From positions 4,092,001 to 4,156,000 of the forward strand of contig JAGUCH010000004.1 in assembly GCA_019096065.1 (NCBI GenBank): a DNA stretch of 64,000 nt, in the 5' to 3' direction. A program made the translations under genes and the position numbers. The notes below the pieces were generated by a model. The model did no database searches, was not told where the DNA came from, and saw only the letters and a program-made list of their open reading frames with translations. Below are positions 34,901-38,293 of the stretch, piece by piece (the stretch's first letter is position 1; the number at the start of each line of letters is the position of its first letter). Source of the stretch: Paracyclopina nana (Eukaryota > Arthropoda > Copepoda > Cyclopoida > Cyclopettidae).

Positions 34901-37900
34901 TTTTAACGCAATTGTGTGCATGCATCGGATCTGCAGTGGGCACACCCGAGACGCAGTAGTAGCAATCGCCCAGAATCTTGATTCGCATGCATTTGTGCAT
35001 CTGCAAGAAGGGGACGAAGGAATGCAAAATTGTCATTAGCCAACAACTAACGATATGGCTTACATCTGCTGCATCGTCAAACTTCCCAAAGAGATCATTG
35101 AGAGTCTCCACCAACTTGTCCACGGCCAACGAGGATGTCAGCTCAGTAAACTTGCAGATGTCAGCGAATAAGATGCTGATATTCTCGTGCCTCTCCACAA
35201 AGAGCTCCCTAGTTGGAGAAGAAAGTCTTTGAAAAATCCCGACAGCCTCTTACGCATGATTTTTGAGCTTATGGTCTACAGCTTTTCATCAACATGTAGA
35301 TTCGCTCACTTGAAGGGCACTCGCATGTTGTCGTTGCTCTTGCTTTTTTCAATGTGGCTCCAAATGCCATCCCTGACTTTGCGAGCAATGTGTTTTGGTA
35401 TGATGCTGAGCAGTAGGTTTTCCTGAAAATAGACAATGAATGAGGATGACAAAATACGCAAGACTTCCAGTACCTCTTGCTCCTTCTCGTATTTGAGCTT
35501 GAATGTCGTTTCGATGCAGCTTCGCTTGTCCAGAAAACCCCTTCGCATGTTGATCTCATTGACGTATCGCACATAGAGGCCAACAAAGTTCAGCGAAGCA
35601 TAAAATACGAGATCCGCCATAAATTGAGAGGCAATTTGGCTGCCTTCCAGACGACCACCGCCATCCTTAAAGAGAAGTTATTGCGTCCTTCAAATGCCAT
35701 ATCCTGGACTAATGGCAAAAAGGGAAAAATAGAGACCTGTGACAGTTCGATTCCAAGGAAGAGGGCCAGACATACGAGGCTTGAGGCGCAGCCAAAGGCC
35801 AGGGCCACGGTCTTTTTGGCAATGGGGAGGAACAAGTAGATGACCAAGTGGTTGTAGAGGCTAAGTAACGGCACAGAGGAAGCGAAATTCTCGTAGCTTT
35901 CAGATCTGAGGAGACTGGAGGTCGGAAGCTTGTGGGCATCCAATTCACTAGCACGTTTTCGAGACTGGTCAATGGCAAGGCCCACATCGATGGCCTGAAA
36001 AATGAGAAATAACCTAGAAGCTGAGCAGATACCAAGTTGCCAACTGCGCATGCGCAGGCTGTGACCAGTGCGCGCGACTCATCAGCGCACGCCGCCGATA
36101 CGTTCGAACTTCGAAGCTGGCAGAATAAACAAACTAAAATACTCAACGTATTCACTAGCACGTTTTCGAGACTGGTCAATGGCAAGGCCCACCTCGATGG
36201 CCTGAAAAGTGTGAAATAACGCAGAAAAAATAGCTGAGTAGATGTCAAATTGTCAACTGCGCATGCGCAGTAAGTGACCAGCACGCTGAGCTCATTAGCG
36301 CGCACCGCCGCCGCGTACGCGCTGGCTAGTCGGTAAAGCGGTAAAGCCCAAACAACAACAAGCAGTCAAGTGCCTCAAGCACACACTCATCAAAGTCGAC
36401 GTGCATAAAAGGGGAGCAAAAATGGCCTGCCACTTCCGATTTTGGTTAAGGTAAGAGCATTAAAGAAAGCTTTCAGGAAATTGATTTTAATTAAGGAGAT
36501 GTCTTTTGCGCATGCGCTGATTGTGACCAGTGCGCCGAATCAATTAGAAAAGAAAGCGCGCGTGCACAGTTAATGAAGGCAGAAGTAGATAGAGGAGTGA
36601 ATAAAAGTCGCATGCGGGGCTGATTTTGGCGGGCTACAACAGCCTTTGGCCTTGGAATGAGCTTTCCAACTTTGATGCTCCAGTGCCAAGTATAGCAGTG
36701 GCAGCGCTCTCTAAAAATGCCAGCACCACTGGCTGGCGGCTGTCACATTCAATTCGGAAAATCAGTATGTTAGGTGAAGAAGAAGCCAGGCCAAAGCTAC
36801 ACCAACTATGCTGCTAAGGCTTGGCCGGTTTTTTCACTGGCCTTGATTGCATTCCATCCTGCTGTTGTGAAGGCCATCTCATCATCCTCATCTTAGGTTT
36901 GGTATCCACGCATCAATACAGCTATACTACATGTGGTACTAGTACTATATGGAGCCGCCTTCTGCACTTGACAGTTGGACAAAGGCCAAGAAGTGCAGCT
37001 AAACAAAGGCATTTAAAGTTGGAAATCCATAAGCCCGACATACCTCGATGCTCACAGCCACAGTGGCCGAAAGGCCGTACAAAACCCATGGACGCTGCTT
37101 GAAAAGCTGGTCGTTGTAGACCACGAGCATCATGCTGATGGTGATGGCCAAAAGGACGGAAAAGCCCACGATCGAGGGGAGCTCATGTGGGACGTCCAAA
37201 GAGCTGCATTCATCCTGAAAATGAGAGCCAAATCATAGACCAAAGAGCCTTTCGGTGTCGACTGGCTACGGAGCATGTAGCATACATAGTACTATGTAGT
37301 ATATGGCTTCTGCCAAACTTTCCAACCAGCTTTGGGGGAAAGTTGTGCAGCACTACAGTGGGAGCACCGCTTTGATTGCCCCTTCCTTCCCTTTGTAGCA
37401 CATAAAGGAGCTCGCCTTTCTTGCTCGATGTCGCTACTCATGTTTGATTCGTTGGCACGCGATTCGCCCATTATTGGAATTGCCAACTTGAAAAATTCAT
37501 GTTTTTCCAATTTGCCCTGCGCCATTATCTCACAGGCAAACTCACTGGTTATTCAACGCAATAACAGCAATTCTGGCCAGCTACCATATCTTGGAAATAA
37601 CTGATTCTTACCCCATTCAGTCTGCAGTTGATGGCCGTGGAAGCGATGTAGGCTATGCATACGAGCGACTGGAACGCGAGGTAGGTGGAGAAGGTGCCTG
37701 CAACAAGGTCAGTTTCCAATTACACTTTTCGGAGTAATCCGAGTAGGACGAAGAGGAGCGGTGCTAAGGCATTTCTGCCGTCTCTTTCCGCACTGCTAAT
37801 AGTATATAATAATATGCAGCACGTGTTGACTCACATATGATGGCAAATATTTGGGCAACTCACCCACTTGAAACCGTTGCTCGTATCGCTTGTACAGCTG

Positions 37901-38293
37901 CTCCAGCTCCGAAGGAATGGTGAACCGTTCCTGCAAAGCAGACAGGCTCAAATCAGGCAATTCCACGTAGGTGAGGCCCATGTAGGCCTCATGAAAGAGG
38001 CTGTTGCTTCTCCTCTTCATGAGGAGGACCAAGCAGGGACTAAAGCCCTTTTATCAGTTAATACCCAATAGATTACGCTTTACGGCTTCAGCTATAAAAT
38101 CCGGCTGAGGAATGTGATTATATACCTTTAAATATGCCATGTTCCACGAGCGGCCCTCCATGCTACCTCCATGCATGACGATCCTGGCCTGATCCAGGAT
38201 GAGGTTTGCGTATGCGGAATTCTGCCTGATTTCCCCGATGCTCTTTTGGCTGTAATAGTGATCATCTTCTTCTGAGTCGACAGCAGCGGCCAT
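5592..38293 (-). CDS. Transmembrane adenylyl cyclase, complete 27-exon model hosting two LTR retrotransposons
   Basis: Exons (minus strand): 38293-38126, 38047-37864, 37697-37612, 37214-37044, 35994-35737, 35665-35474, 35422-35310, 35208-35064, 35000-34864, 25048-24899, 24143-23966, 22960-22731, about 22539-22306, 21918-21660, 21418-21386, 21318-21266, 21104-20999, 11071-10964, 10535-10412, 10351-10170, 9804-9525, 8629-8561, 8496-8441, 7963-7797, 7598-7386, 7259-7016, 5900-5592. The sum is 4,449 nt (1,482 residues) and the phase is consistent at every junction. The order is N-terminus, six membrane helices, C1, six membrane helices, C2 and a long cytoplasmic tail, the standard ATP-to-cAMP membrane cyclase plan. 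C1 and C2 motifs look closest to the AC2/AC4/AC7-like group. Exon 2 and exon 13 starts are the least certain; alternatives stay in frame for exon 13. Confidence 0.88.
5901..7015 (-). other. Adenylyl cyclase intron 26
   Basis: A 1.1-kb AT-rich intron between tail exons. Its minus-strand acceptor TTTCTTGCAG lies at 5901-5910. No recognisable internal feature. Confidence 0.5.
7797..10535 (-). CDS. Adenylyl cyclase exons 19-24: second catalytic domain (C2)
   Basis: Exon 19 begins [18 protein letters not shown] and reaches [10 protein letters not shown]; exon 20 continues with [12 protein letters not shown]. Exon 21 has the purine-binding Lys in [18 protein letters not shown]. Exon 22 carries [14 protein letters not shown] with the conserved Asp. 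Exon 23 carries [15 protein letters not shown] with the catalytic Asn and Arg. Exon 24 closes the domain with [16 protein letters not shown]. All C2 residues expected for ATP binding and transition-state stabilisation are visible, so an active C1/C2 heterodimer is likely. Exon 21 contains a Ser/Ala-rich insertion of about 30 residues ([14 protein letters not shown]) relative to the usual C2 fold. Confidence 0.86.
8630..9524 (-). other. Adenylyl cyclase intron 21
   Basis: A 0.9-kb intron between the two halves of C2. No repeat or coding signal was recognised. Confidence 0.5.
10964..22539 (-). CDS. Adenylyl cyclase exons 13-18: second six-helix membrane cassette
   Basis: Exon 13 ends in a strong helix ([20 protein letters not shown]). 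Exon 14 holds two more ([19 protein letters not shown] and [20 protein letters not shown]). Exon 15 is a 33-nt microexon, exon 16 codes for a helix beginning [12 protein letters not shown], exon 17 one beginning [17 protein letters not shown], and exon 18 for the last helix ([20 protein letters not shown]) leading into C2. Phases run 2, 2, 0, 0, 2, 0, 0 and all agree. Exons 17 and 18 are 9.9 kb apart because LTR element 1 occupies intron 17; without it the intron would be about 0.3 kb. Confidence 0.82.
11094..11326 (-). repeat. 3' LTR of element 1
   Basis: The second copy of the 233-bp repeat, bordered by the GTAGT duplication at 11089-11093. The stop codon of the accessory ORF lies within its first bases. 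A short purine run (AGCGGGGAA on the sense strand, 11327-11335) just before it is the probable polypurine tract. Confidence 0.92.
11320..12765 (-). CDS. Accessory ORF of element 1, unknown function, not Env-like
   Basis: A 481-codon ORF downstream of pol with an ATG in good context (AACAAGATGG). The same frame is open a further 34 codons upstream without ATG. No signal peptide or membrane segment is visible, so it is not an envelope gene. Residues 20-155 look globular, with [22 protein letters not shown] and [10 protein letters not shown] basic [11 protein letters not shown] stretch may be a nuclear signal. The C-terminal half is Ser/Thr- then Pro-rich and ends in an acidic patch ([15 protein letters not shown]). 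The motif block resembles one in the second ORF of element 3. The stop codon lies inside the 3' LTR, and the last codons overlap the polypurine tract. An internal TATA box precedes it. Function unknown. Confidence 0.7.
   Translation of the reverse strand: MAHQSSTSMNRKRNYRFSFNKPTMYGDLKTRGSGIAEVLLNPRDRILGSKAQEGHVSRIPLDHLKKRLDWVKLDSLRLLYLSRGNVKDAIHVYGELGHIYDESIKLFGSSDPYPIHRSMQTDETRRVALKNHNELQREKLGLEDLIREQLGAPPSSIRPPQTEKRRSKTSSKQKGDEMIANFPQTITFRDPRTDPPGLASTISSDKVVLVPLTALNSVLNKNPHIAVKEFFETSNDFVRRDRRWEIRTGEANFVSHLRKTSGLMPSTSVVDLVSPSSSSASMEVASNDSWRPPPRHSAATATMTSSSASSTSLEPGSEPSLTSGPTTTPSGSDFDSAPSSDVEAAKRKVLPFEEVLLKVDDGTAPPPTAVNALLAQQIALSAPLKVEIPPPDAALMPPPMQPLLLQPVPQQAQVQVSQPPLRLATPIPPPPGANAGPRLTAPIGEDLLKREEGEDDDCDMAEAEGLLEDEDGAVPPPAGNV
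12876..12881 (-). promoter_or_regulatory. Internal TATA box upstream of the accessory ORF of element 1
   Basis: The sense strand reads CACTATAAATAGC, a strong TATAAA, followed at once by a CACGTG E-box. The TATA is 111 bases upstream of the accessory ATG. An initiator-like CCATT lies about 35 bases downstream, near 12846. This supports a separate internal promoter, by inference. Confidence 0.45.
12882..13199 (-). other. Non-coding spacer between pol and accessory ORF of element 1
   Basis: About 320 bp with no sense ORF. It is less AT-rich than the surrounding coding sequence and ends at the internal TATA box, so it is the natural place for upstream promoter elements. Confidence 0.35.
13200..17390 (-). 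CDS. pol: Pol polyprotein of Bel/Pao element 1
   Basis: A 1396-codon ORF in the -1 frame relative to gag; its first ATG is 8 nt past the gag stop, but entry is more likely by frameshift at 17432-17438. Domains in order: aspartic protease with [12 protein letters not shown] (about residues 46-57; DEAS in place of the usual DSG/DTG), reverse transcriptase (about 300-520, with D400 and YMDD at 459-462), Pao-type RNase H ([13 protein letters not shown] and [10 protein letters not shown]), integrase with an HHCC zinc finger (HEVNHAP...HCLICNL) and DDE residues in [15 protein letters not shown] and NGLAERMV, then a DUF5641-like C-terminal module. No disabling change was seen. Confidence 0.92.
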   Translation of the reverse strand: MPEAVALQMIEIKRQLDLPKLTTNKCFRVVPVIVTNGDKQVKTNMVLDEASSNTFISTSLHKALNLQGQKVNYAVSTINDKVQDMKSYRCNVNIRPVFKTKQNFDIQAYTSDGINKLIKLPNYEKLKRQFDFLKPIDFPKLHNGPVEILLGINYPTLHTSFKDISSGMENSPLVRETVFGNTLTYSNPDSKKNSSATLLTHEIVQNECPELKEVMYALFDDDSQGLKLIESNEYLTADEIKARDIIKGSIHTNAKGNKEMDVPWYSWPDPPPLPNNYYQVYTFEKKQEDKLGPENMKQVDKAIEDMVKHGALRLLRDDEDKLIGFYIPRVMVVKLDRLTMKVRVCMDAARPFGKNKVSLNSQVMTGQKLQGDIWSIWMRFRMGLKGYIADAEKMFLNVHLSEKDKKFHRLIHRGQAYQFESWVFGNAASPYAALYTMKEISKEGNLHPLTEYVFNECLYMDDILFSCDKTSDALAVYNDVKNVHAKSRMVFKKWVSNDKDFMSQIESSDWHPTFDLKSKTPDVKALGIKWISSDDTISFQPLKTKLTDDDLKIVTRRYITSVVAQIFDPQDLLAPFTLKGRLITQEVWGLNDTLKLGWDDKLVDYKEKDERIEPILKAFQNYVNDGCRINEITLPRYISVNPESIRKREIHAFCDASRKAYCVAVYIRTFYKTDDENELIKAHLIVAKKKLISFSGRSIPKAELMGAVCAAQIVPNVVKNLKLVNYEVPKENIHYYLDSQCTLQWIKFTSRRLEQFIATRLALIRETTEKSQWHYVRTNKNPADLGTRSLTLDEFISQQNFWFKGNNLENPDYDFDEENFDDMPEEDQNEMRNSFARICLFSHLKLKNYTPFMSFDYIRALFKLDASWPETQPKDLIKHVSKRPIIFTETYLKTHFEDLSKLLKRVSTLENGKFRLCARRLKSPDFTGDTRKKLESFHLKAKRPLPQKLRSALVFLIKEAQTAAFSRESSNLKAELASFNAKLDANGIVRGESRVEDFAALSVFQKRPILLDKDCHLTKLLVQNVHEVNHAPLKETIMEVNRFFQIKGLRVLTKNVIRHCLICNLTKGKPYQSQHMAPLPDSKLETLKLFESISIDFAGPVKVKIGRPIHKYYLLIIVCQQTHAFHMEITESMATEHIITALQRFCSKRRTPKNVRSDNAAQFCCARKLLIPDMSTVQNTLNIENWEFSPVYSPQNNGLAERMVGLAKARLPCLESYEFSHDELLTASEMIINLINNRPVNPIETDEIEGILCINDLIKAGLNFDNSVLEVKDENRFTNLYLNIRDIIDTYWQQWTTAIVDDLKKFPKWTKFRDNPNLGELCLIMQSPDAKKTWQVAPRYDWKWGRITKLIPDKDGLVRKCEVLIAQDQSKTKKYKIKPAKPDVYSIRQLIPLNIL
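17399..19840 (-). CDS. gag: Gag of Bel/Pao element 1
   Basis: An 813-codon ORF beginning [11 protein letters not shown]. The N-terminal half is charged and coiled-coil-like. A Pro-rich middle ([10 protein letters not shown]) precedes the DUF1759-type capsid region (about residues 470-640, containing [18 protein letters not shown]). The C-terminal nucleocapsid region has the Bel/Pao type of knuckles ([41 protein letters not shown]). The protein packages the element RNA into cytoplasmic particles. Near its end, AGT TTT TTA forms a U UUU UUA slippery heptamer. The TAG at 17399-17401 ends the unshifted product. Confidence 0.9.
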   Translation of the reverse strand: MAEKVLNSTSHSSDENESGANWTSAISDIENELRALFKVFEDWYQIPIETMKANVKSKIKELKTLRPKLTVLQDSINAVFQMPYGDYEDGEMRDSKAIELDKELQKLMIRRRAWIAKFKVYQAEYEKLHPDESQVSLAESSYVCSWNNVSLSKLPDMGDKTMEELLEKPEKLRSDEKDESLHMSIDKSSSTIQKPGSFDTSTPENAKASENYEEFKQLIADLKKTIENYEKDPNPDLFKSRTELLSELENKIALKAQEAKEAFKHAKLEPRQISSYQGHITQFRSGSSALIRKLKLPQPATTSIPNPTSTPAPPKQVQKEHEVSNPNEKDMKSFEKRAFEELENTILKQNMKAPKLELTPKPQNNENWPISQIKGPNPSTHGNGNDNCSGNNNARPENSYRGRSSRHRSPSPFEEEDEEFITVKTERNAFLRKTEKDPITEWSDLYKRAFKMSQIFIPKREKLPKDTDSFKLKFSGNMGDYQDFKDRFFLKVIKNTTISPANKLMILGDSVEGEALTEVKDCKPLNLENLANALERLDVLFADQKGRKGYLLNKLSGLRPLDHTNKDLLIEYKDVIYDLRKHYKDEGVRRKCNPELGIESIFFGIQWKETSKMAYETYIESKDLEKSITSVLQFMEWHMSLNRLNAYEKTLKTENTGTKSKKKAEPTLLVNSDSDTEVESDYSSDFSETCLATATRDETLSNCPVCNKDNHTLPKCRVFYKLAAKDKYEKCIEKGVCMRCLTSKHRRNTCKAPKCKICNGPHHNIMHKHFDNRQKESMNKNLEKKLDKIETTLATLLERNSFLDSSEPSVAIT
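17432..17438 (-). promoter_or_regulatory. Programmed -1 frameshift heptamer U UUU UUA between gag and pol of element 1
   Basis: In the gag frame the codons are AGT TTT TTA GAC, giving the same heptamer and framing as the HIV-1 gag-pol slip site. After a -1 slip the frame stays open through 17390 into the protease. The unshifted gag frame meets TAG 31 nt further on. No stable downstream stem could be confirmed by eye. Confidence 0.65.
20092..20400 (-). repeat. Imperfect repeats in the untranslated leader of element 1
   Basis: The octamer CTGTTGCC (plus strand) occurs at 20092, 20187, 20306 and 20386. The last two lie in longer similar units of about 75 bp that share ACGGGATTT, a CGCCGC block, GCAGGGGTT and CTGTTGCCGTCTA. 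The array lies between the primer site and the gag ATG, where retroelement packaging and dimerisation signals are usually found. That role is inferred from position only. Confidence 0.6.
20473..20485 (-). promoter_or_regulatory. Primer-binding site of element 1, tRNA-Lys type
   Basis: Directly adjacent to the 5' LTR the sense strand reads TGGCGCCCAACGT, complementary to the 3' end of animal tRNA-Lys(CUU). The match stops after 13 bases. It primes minus-strand DNA synthesis. Confidence 0.75.
20486..20718 (-). repeat. 5' LTR of element 1
   Basis: A 233-bp direct repeat with TG...CA ends, identical by eye to 11094-11326. It is 5' because the element reads on the minus strand. A strong donor-like GTAAGT occurs in the sense strand of this LTR and could serve a spliced subgenomic RNA. 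No consensus TATAAA was seen in the LTR. Confidence 0.93.
22731..35422 (-). CDS. Adenylyl cyclase exons 7-12: first catalytic domain (C1a/C1b)
   Basis: Exons 7-9 encode the linker [16 protein letters not shown], the metal-binding segment [12 protein letters not shown] and the second Asp in [12 protein letters not shown]. Exon 10 continues with [17 protein letters not shown] and [19 protein letters not shown], and exon 11 completes C1a. Exon 12 (76 codons, Ser/Gln/Glu-rich, containing KPRRHSVL) is the C1b linker back to the membrane and has a basic RRxS phosphorylation-like site. Both catalytic Asp residues that bind Mg2+ in class III cyclases are present. Exons 9 and 10 are separated by 9.8 kb because LTR element 2 is inserted in intron 9; without it the intron would be about 0.56 kb. 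Confidence 0.85.
22961..23965 (-). other. Adenylyl cyclase intron 11
   Basis: A 1.0-kb AT-rich intron between the end of C1a and the C1b linker exon. No repeat or coding signal was recognised. Confidence 0.5.
24144..24898 (-). other. Adenylyl cyclase intron 10
   Basis: A 0.75-kb AT-rich intron inside C1. Nothing recognisable. Confidence 0.5.
25455..25700 (-). repeat. 3' LTR of element 2
   Basis: The second 246-bp copy. The sense strand contains AATAAA (in GGAAATAAATTC), a polyadenylation signal in the same orientation as the host cyclase gene. A purine-rich GTGGGGTGA just upstream is the likely polypurine tract. Confidence 0.92.
25719..26390 (-). pseudogene. Envelope membrane anchor and cytoplasmic tail remnant of element 2
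   Basis: An open segment in a frame different from the ectodomain. It starts near the ectodomain end, has a long hydrophobic helix ([20 protein letters not shown]) and a second shorter one, then a long charged tail with an acidic DDDEDDG cluster. The topology fits the C-terminal anchor of a viral fusion protein. The frame change near 26400 cuts it off from the ectodomain. Confidence 0.5.
26380..27766 (-). pseudogene. Envelope ectodomain remnant of element 2, chuvirus-glycoprotein-like
   Basis: The open segment 27696-26380 (438 codons), with a short overlapping frame at 27766-27551, encodes a Cys-rich ectodomain with several N-x-S/T sites. The N-terminal cysteine layout (an FDC start, a conserved VQVLQ-type strand in a displaced frame at about 27800, an R-CG motif, then SPQAC) resembles the class III-like glycoproteins of chuviruses that arthropod LTR elements have captured. 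This comparison is from memory of the family pattern. At least two frame breaks separate it from the signal peptide and one from the membrane anchor. No intact envelope is encoded. Confidence 0.5.
27873..28154 (-). pseudogene. Envelope gene remnant of element 2: signal peptide and N-terminus
   Basis: This frame begins at ATG 28154 (or the internal ATG near 28046) and contains a hydrophobic leader ([15 protein letters not shown]), then a Pro-rich stretch and a short FDC motif before the frame closes. Similarity continues in another frame, so this is the first break of the env gene. Confidence 0.5.
28235..30101 (-). CDS. Integrase region of gypsy element 2, two frames
   Basis: The first frame (30101-29142) has the linker after RNase H, an HHCC zinc finger ([14 protein letters not shown] ... 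CRTCQKH) and a DDE core ([34 protein letters not shown]). Near 29200 the frame changes to 29332-28235, which carries [14 protein letters not shown], the C-terminal segment with a GPW motif ([12 protein letters not shown]) and a disordered tail. The break falls between the catalytic core and C-terminal domain. Confidence 0.8.
30140..31591 (-). CDS. pol: Reverse transcriptase and RNase H region of gypsy element 2
   Basis: A 483-codon segment with RT blocks [33 protein letters not shown] and the catalytic [11 protein letters not shown], then RNase H ([40 protein letters not shown]). The typical RT segment ending in the first catalytic Asp reads [14 protein letters not shown]. The frame ends at a stop at 30140 just after RNase H; similarity continues in another frame, so a single-base-scale frame break lies near 30180. 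Confidence 0.85.
   Translation of the reverse strand: MAQIFIQEFDLENNDILSTPQLKARTLALLLQYQDTFSLDGSSGQTDLAEHRIDIIPGTQPINIRRRPINPHLQKSLEEQVQKWLQEGIIVPIQSPWCAPLVPVTKKNGKTRWCVDYRALNKVTIVDTHPIGDIRDNLNRLAHSQIFSTLDTTGAFHHVPVRAEDIPKTAFAANHSTYAFAYMPFGLTNAPRTYARLIQRVLEGIPYDIALPYLDDVLIHSRDVESHFGHLQRVLDAHQRAGLKLQPSKCHLFRRRITYLGHVITPEGLSVVPEYIDVVKKWPLPRTRRQLRIFLGKCGYYRSFIKDYQKVAKALTDKLSREEDVPDTAEFEPSLEYVAAFEELKKRLCMAPILAFPDFESPQPFILDTDWSGDNQCVGAVLSQVQGGKERVILFRAKKLTRSQANYSATQGELAAVIIWLRKWRYYLQYRPFILRTDHAALQWIRTMEEPRSMLARWLETISQFDFKVSSTGPEPSTPTPTP
31558..32463 (-). CDS. Protease region of gypsy element 2
   Basis: An ORF in a different frame from gag with the retropepsin-like motif [13 protein letters not shown] (DSG in place of DTG). 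The last 30 or so codons lose similarity and become Arg/Pro-rich, because the true frame has shifted to that of the RT segment near 31600. Confidence 0.65.
   Translation of the reverse strand: MEPSITSPNTFTSDKARSFLAHISNINKSYVSEVPIRLNNVKSRALIDSGNTWRSVISSTLATKLGFTKAQLAALIGETVNTAGQNQSLEILGEVPKPLMLHIGTYPQPFLFRPAVIANLTMDVNLSGPFMKAHDIDQLHSANSLRIRGRMIKLAGGTLNENDSRAINVHAVYIWGKTTVGPMSCCAIPAKIPTWTRSPHIDGIVEGSGDFMEATELHPWQRALIRPDEKGNCVVGVINTTAEPLIIHNNTRYGQVEGLRRVPTVAKLSSWKLRSQARGPKPGRRASTRPRWPKSSFKNST
32478..33434 (-). CDS. gag: Gag of gypsy element 2, N-terminus compromised
   Basis: About 318 codons without an in-frame ATG until residue 8. The region upstream is closed by a stop, and a separate ATG frame ends just before it. 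The body resembles a capsid ([16 protein letters not shown], then [20 protein letters not shown]). A single CCHC zinc knuckle, [14 protein letters not shown], sits near the C-terminus, followed by an Arg/Gly-rich tail ([17 protein letters not shown]). By family knowledge it packages the element RNA. Confidence 0.75.
   Translation of the reverse strand: MALEVNRQMRANAAVQRRPQQLQLLRETDSRSFQQWRMHIESQFEDSIEPEVTKKMLIKASIVGLALEMINSIDKKSGDNTYAYKHYLDDLEKAFVDESAQEAARVAYDTAAQGPHESVMTWAARLKSLYLRAFANDAPRCAKVDKDPEVIRKFTINLRDPQTRWLVIASKYDTLTEAASNASSKECLVGLAGGKANPLGQGGIMQITQEGTPDQPDVAKIIAALGDKANMRCYGCGGYGHLKAQCTNQRPNSQRGRGGFRGRGRGGRGRGNNNPYHAAPPVSPQEYNKYRNAAIAHVASAPVDAYTWEAPKNGASRS
33435..34437 (-). other. 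Leader region of element 2
   Basis: About 1 kb between primer site and gag with no convincing ORF. It contains repeated CGGCC(A/G)-type and GACCATTCGGCC segments (near 33952 and 34079) suggesting an internal duplication. A short ATG-initiated frame near 33530 stops just before gag, consistent with a frame break at the gag N-terminus. Confidence 0.4.
34438..34455 (-). promoter_or_regulatory. Primer-binding site of element 2, tRNA-Ser-like
   Basis: The sense strand TGGCGCGGTCGGTAGGAC, after a 2-base spacer, resembles the complement of the 3' end of tRNA-Ser (TGGCGCAGTCGGTAGGA...) with one internal difference. Serine priming is typical of some gypsy lineages such as 17.6/297. Confidence 0.5.
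34458..34703 (-). repeat. 5' LTR of element 2
   Basis: A 246-bp repeat identical by eye to 25455-25700, bordered outside by ATTA. It holds a GC-rich inverted segment rich in GCGCGC near its end. Confidence 0.92.
35474..38293 (-). CDS. Adenylyl cyclase exons 1-6: N-terminus and first six-helix membrane cassette
   Basis: Exon 1 (56 codons, from the ATG at 38291-38293) is an acidic, Gln/Asn-containing cytoplasmic start. Exon 2 carries the pre-membrane helix typical of cyclases ([19 protein letters not shown]). Exons 3-6 supply hydrophobic helices such as [20 protein letters not shown] and [18 protein letters not shown], ending in the [17 protein letters not shown] segment that leads into C1. 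An alternative frame exists at the exon 2 acceptor; the choice at 38047 keeps phase 0. Intron 5 is only 71 bp (35736-35666). A partial tandem copy of the exon 5 start lies upstream in intron 4 at about 36151-36201. Confidence 0.8.
35943..36320. repeat. Partial tandem duplication spanning the start of adenylyl cyclase exon 5
   Basis: About 160 bp are repeated with a 207-bp offset (copies starting about 35944 and 36151). Each copy has the first 17 or so codons of exon 5, the acceptor CAG, and the adjoining intron including a GCGCATGCGC palindrome. The upstream copy has one coding change (Asp to Glu at the third codon) and then diverges. Confidence 0.8.
36045..36518. promoter_or_regulatory. Three NRF-1/EWG-type palindromes in adenylyl cyclase intron 4
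   Basis: TGCGCATGCGCA occurs at 36045-36056 and 36258-36269, and a near-match TGCGCATGCGCT at 36507-36518. Each is followed by a GTGACCAG-like segment (GTGACCAGTGCGC in two). The sequence fits the YGCGCAYGCGCR consensus bound by NRF-1 and its insect homologue Erect wing. Use as an internal promoter is inferred. Confidence 0.45.

Noticed and set aside
35709-36305. A 198-codon minus-strand ORF over adenylyl cyclase exon 5 and its duplication
   Set aside because: It is the wrong frame of exon 5. Its apparent internal repeat only mirrors the DNA duplication.
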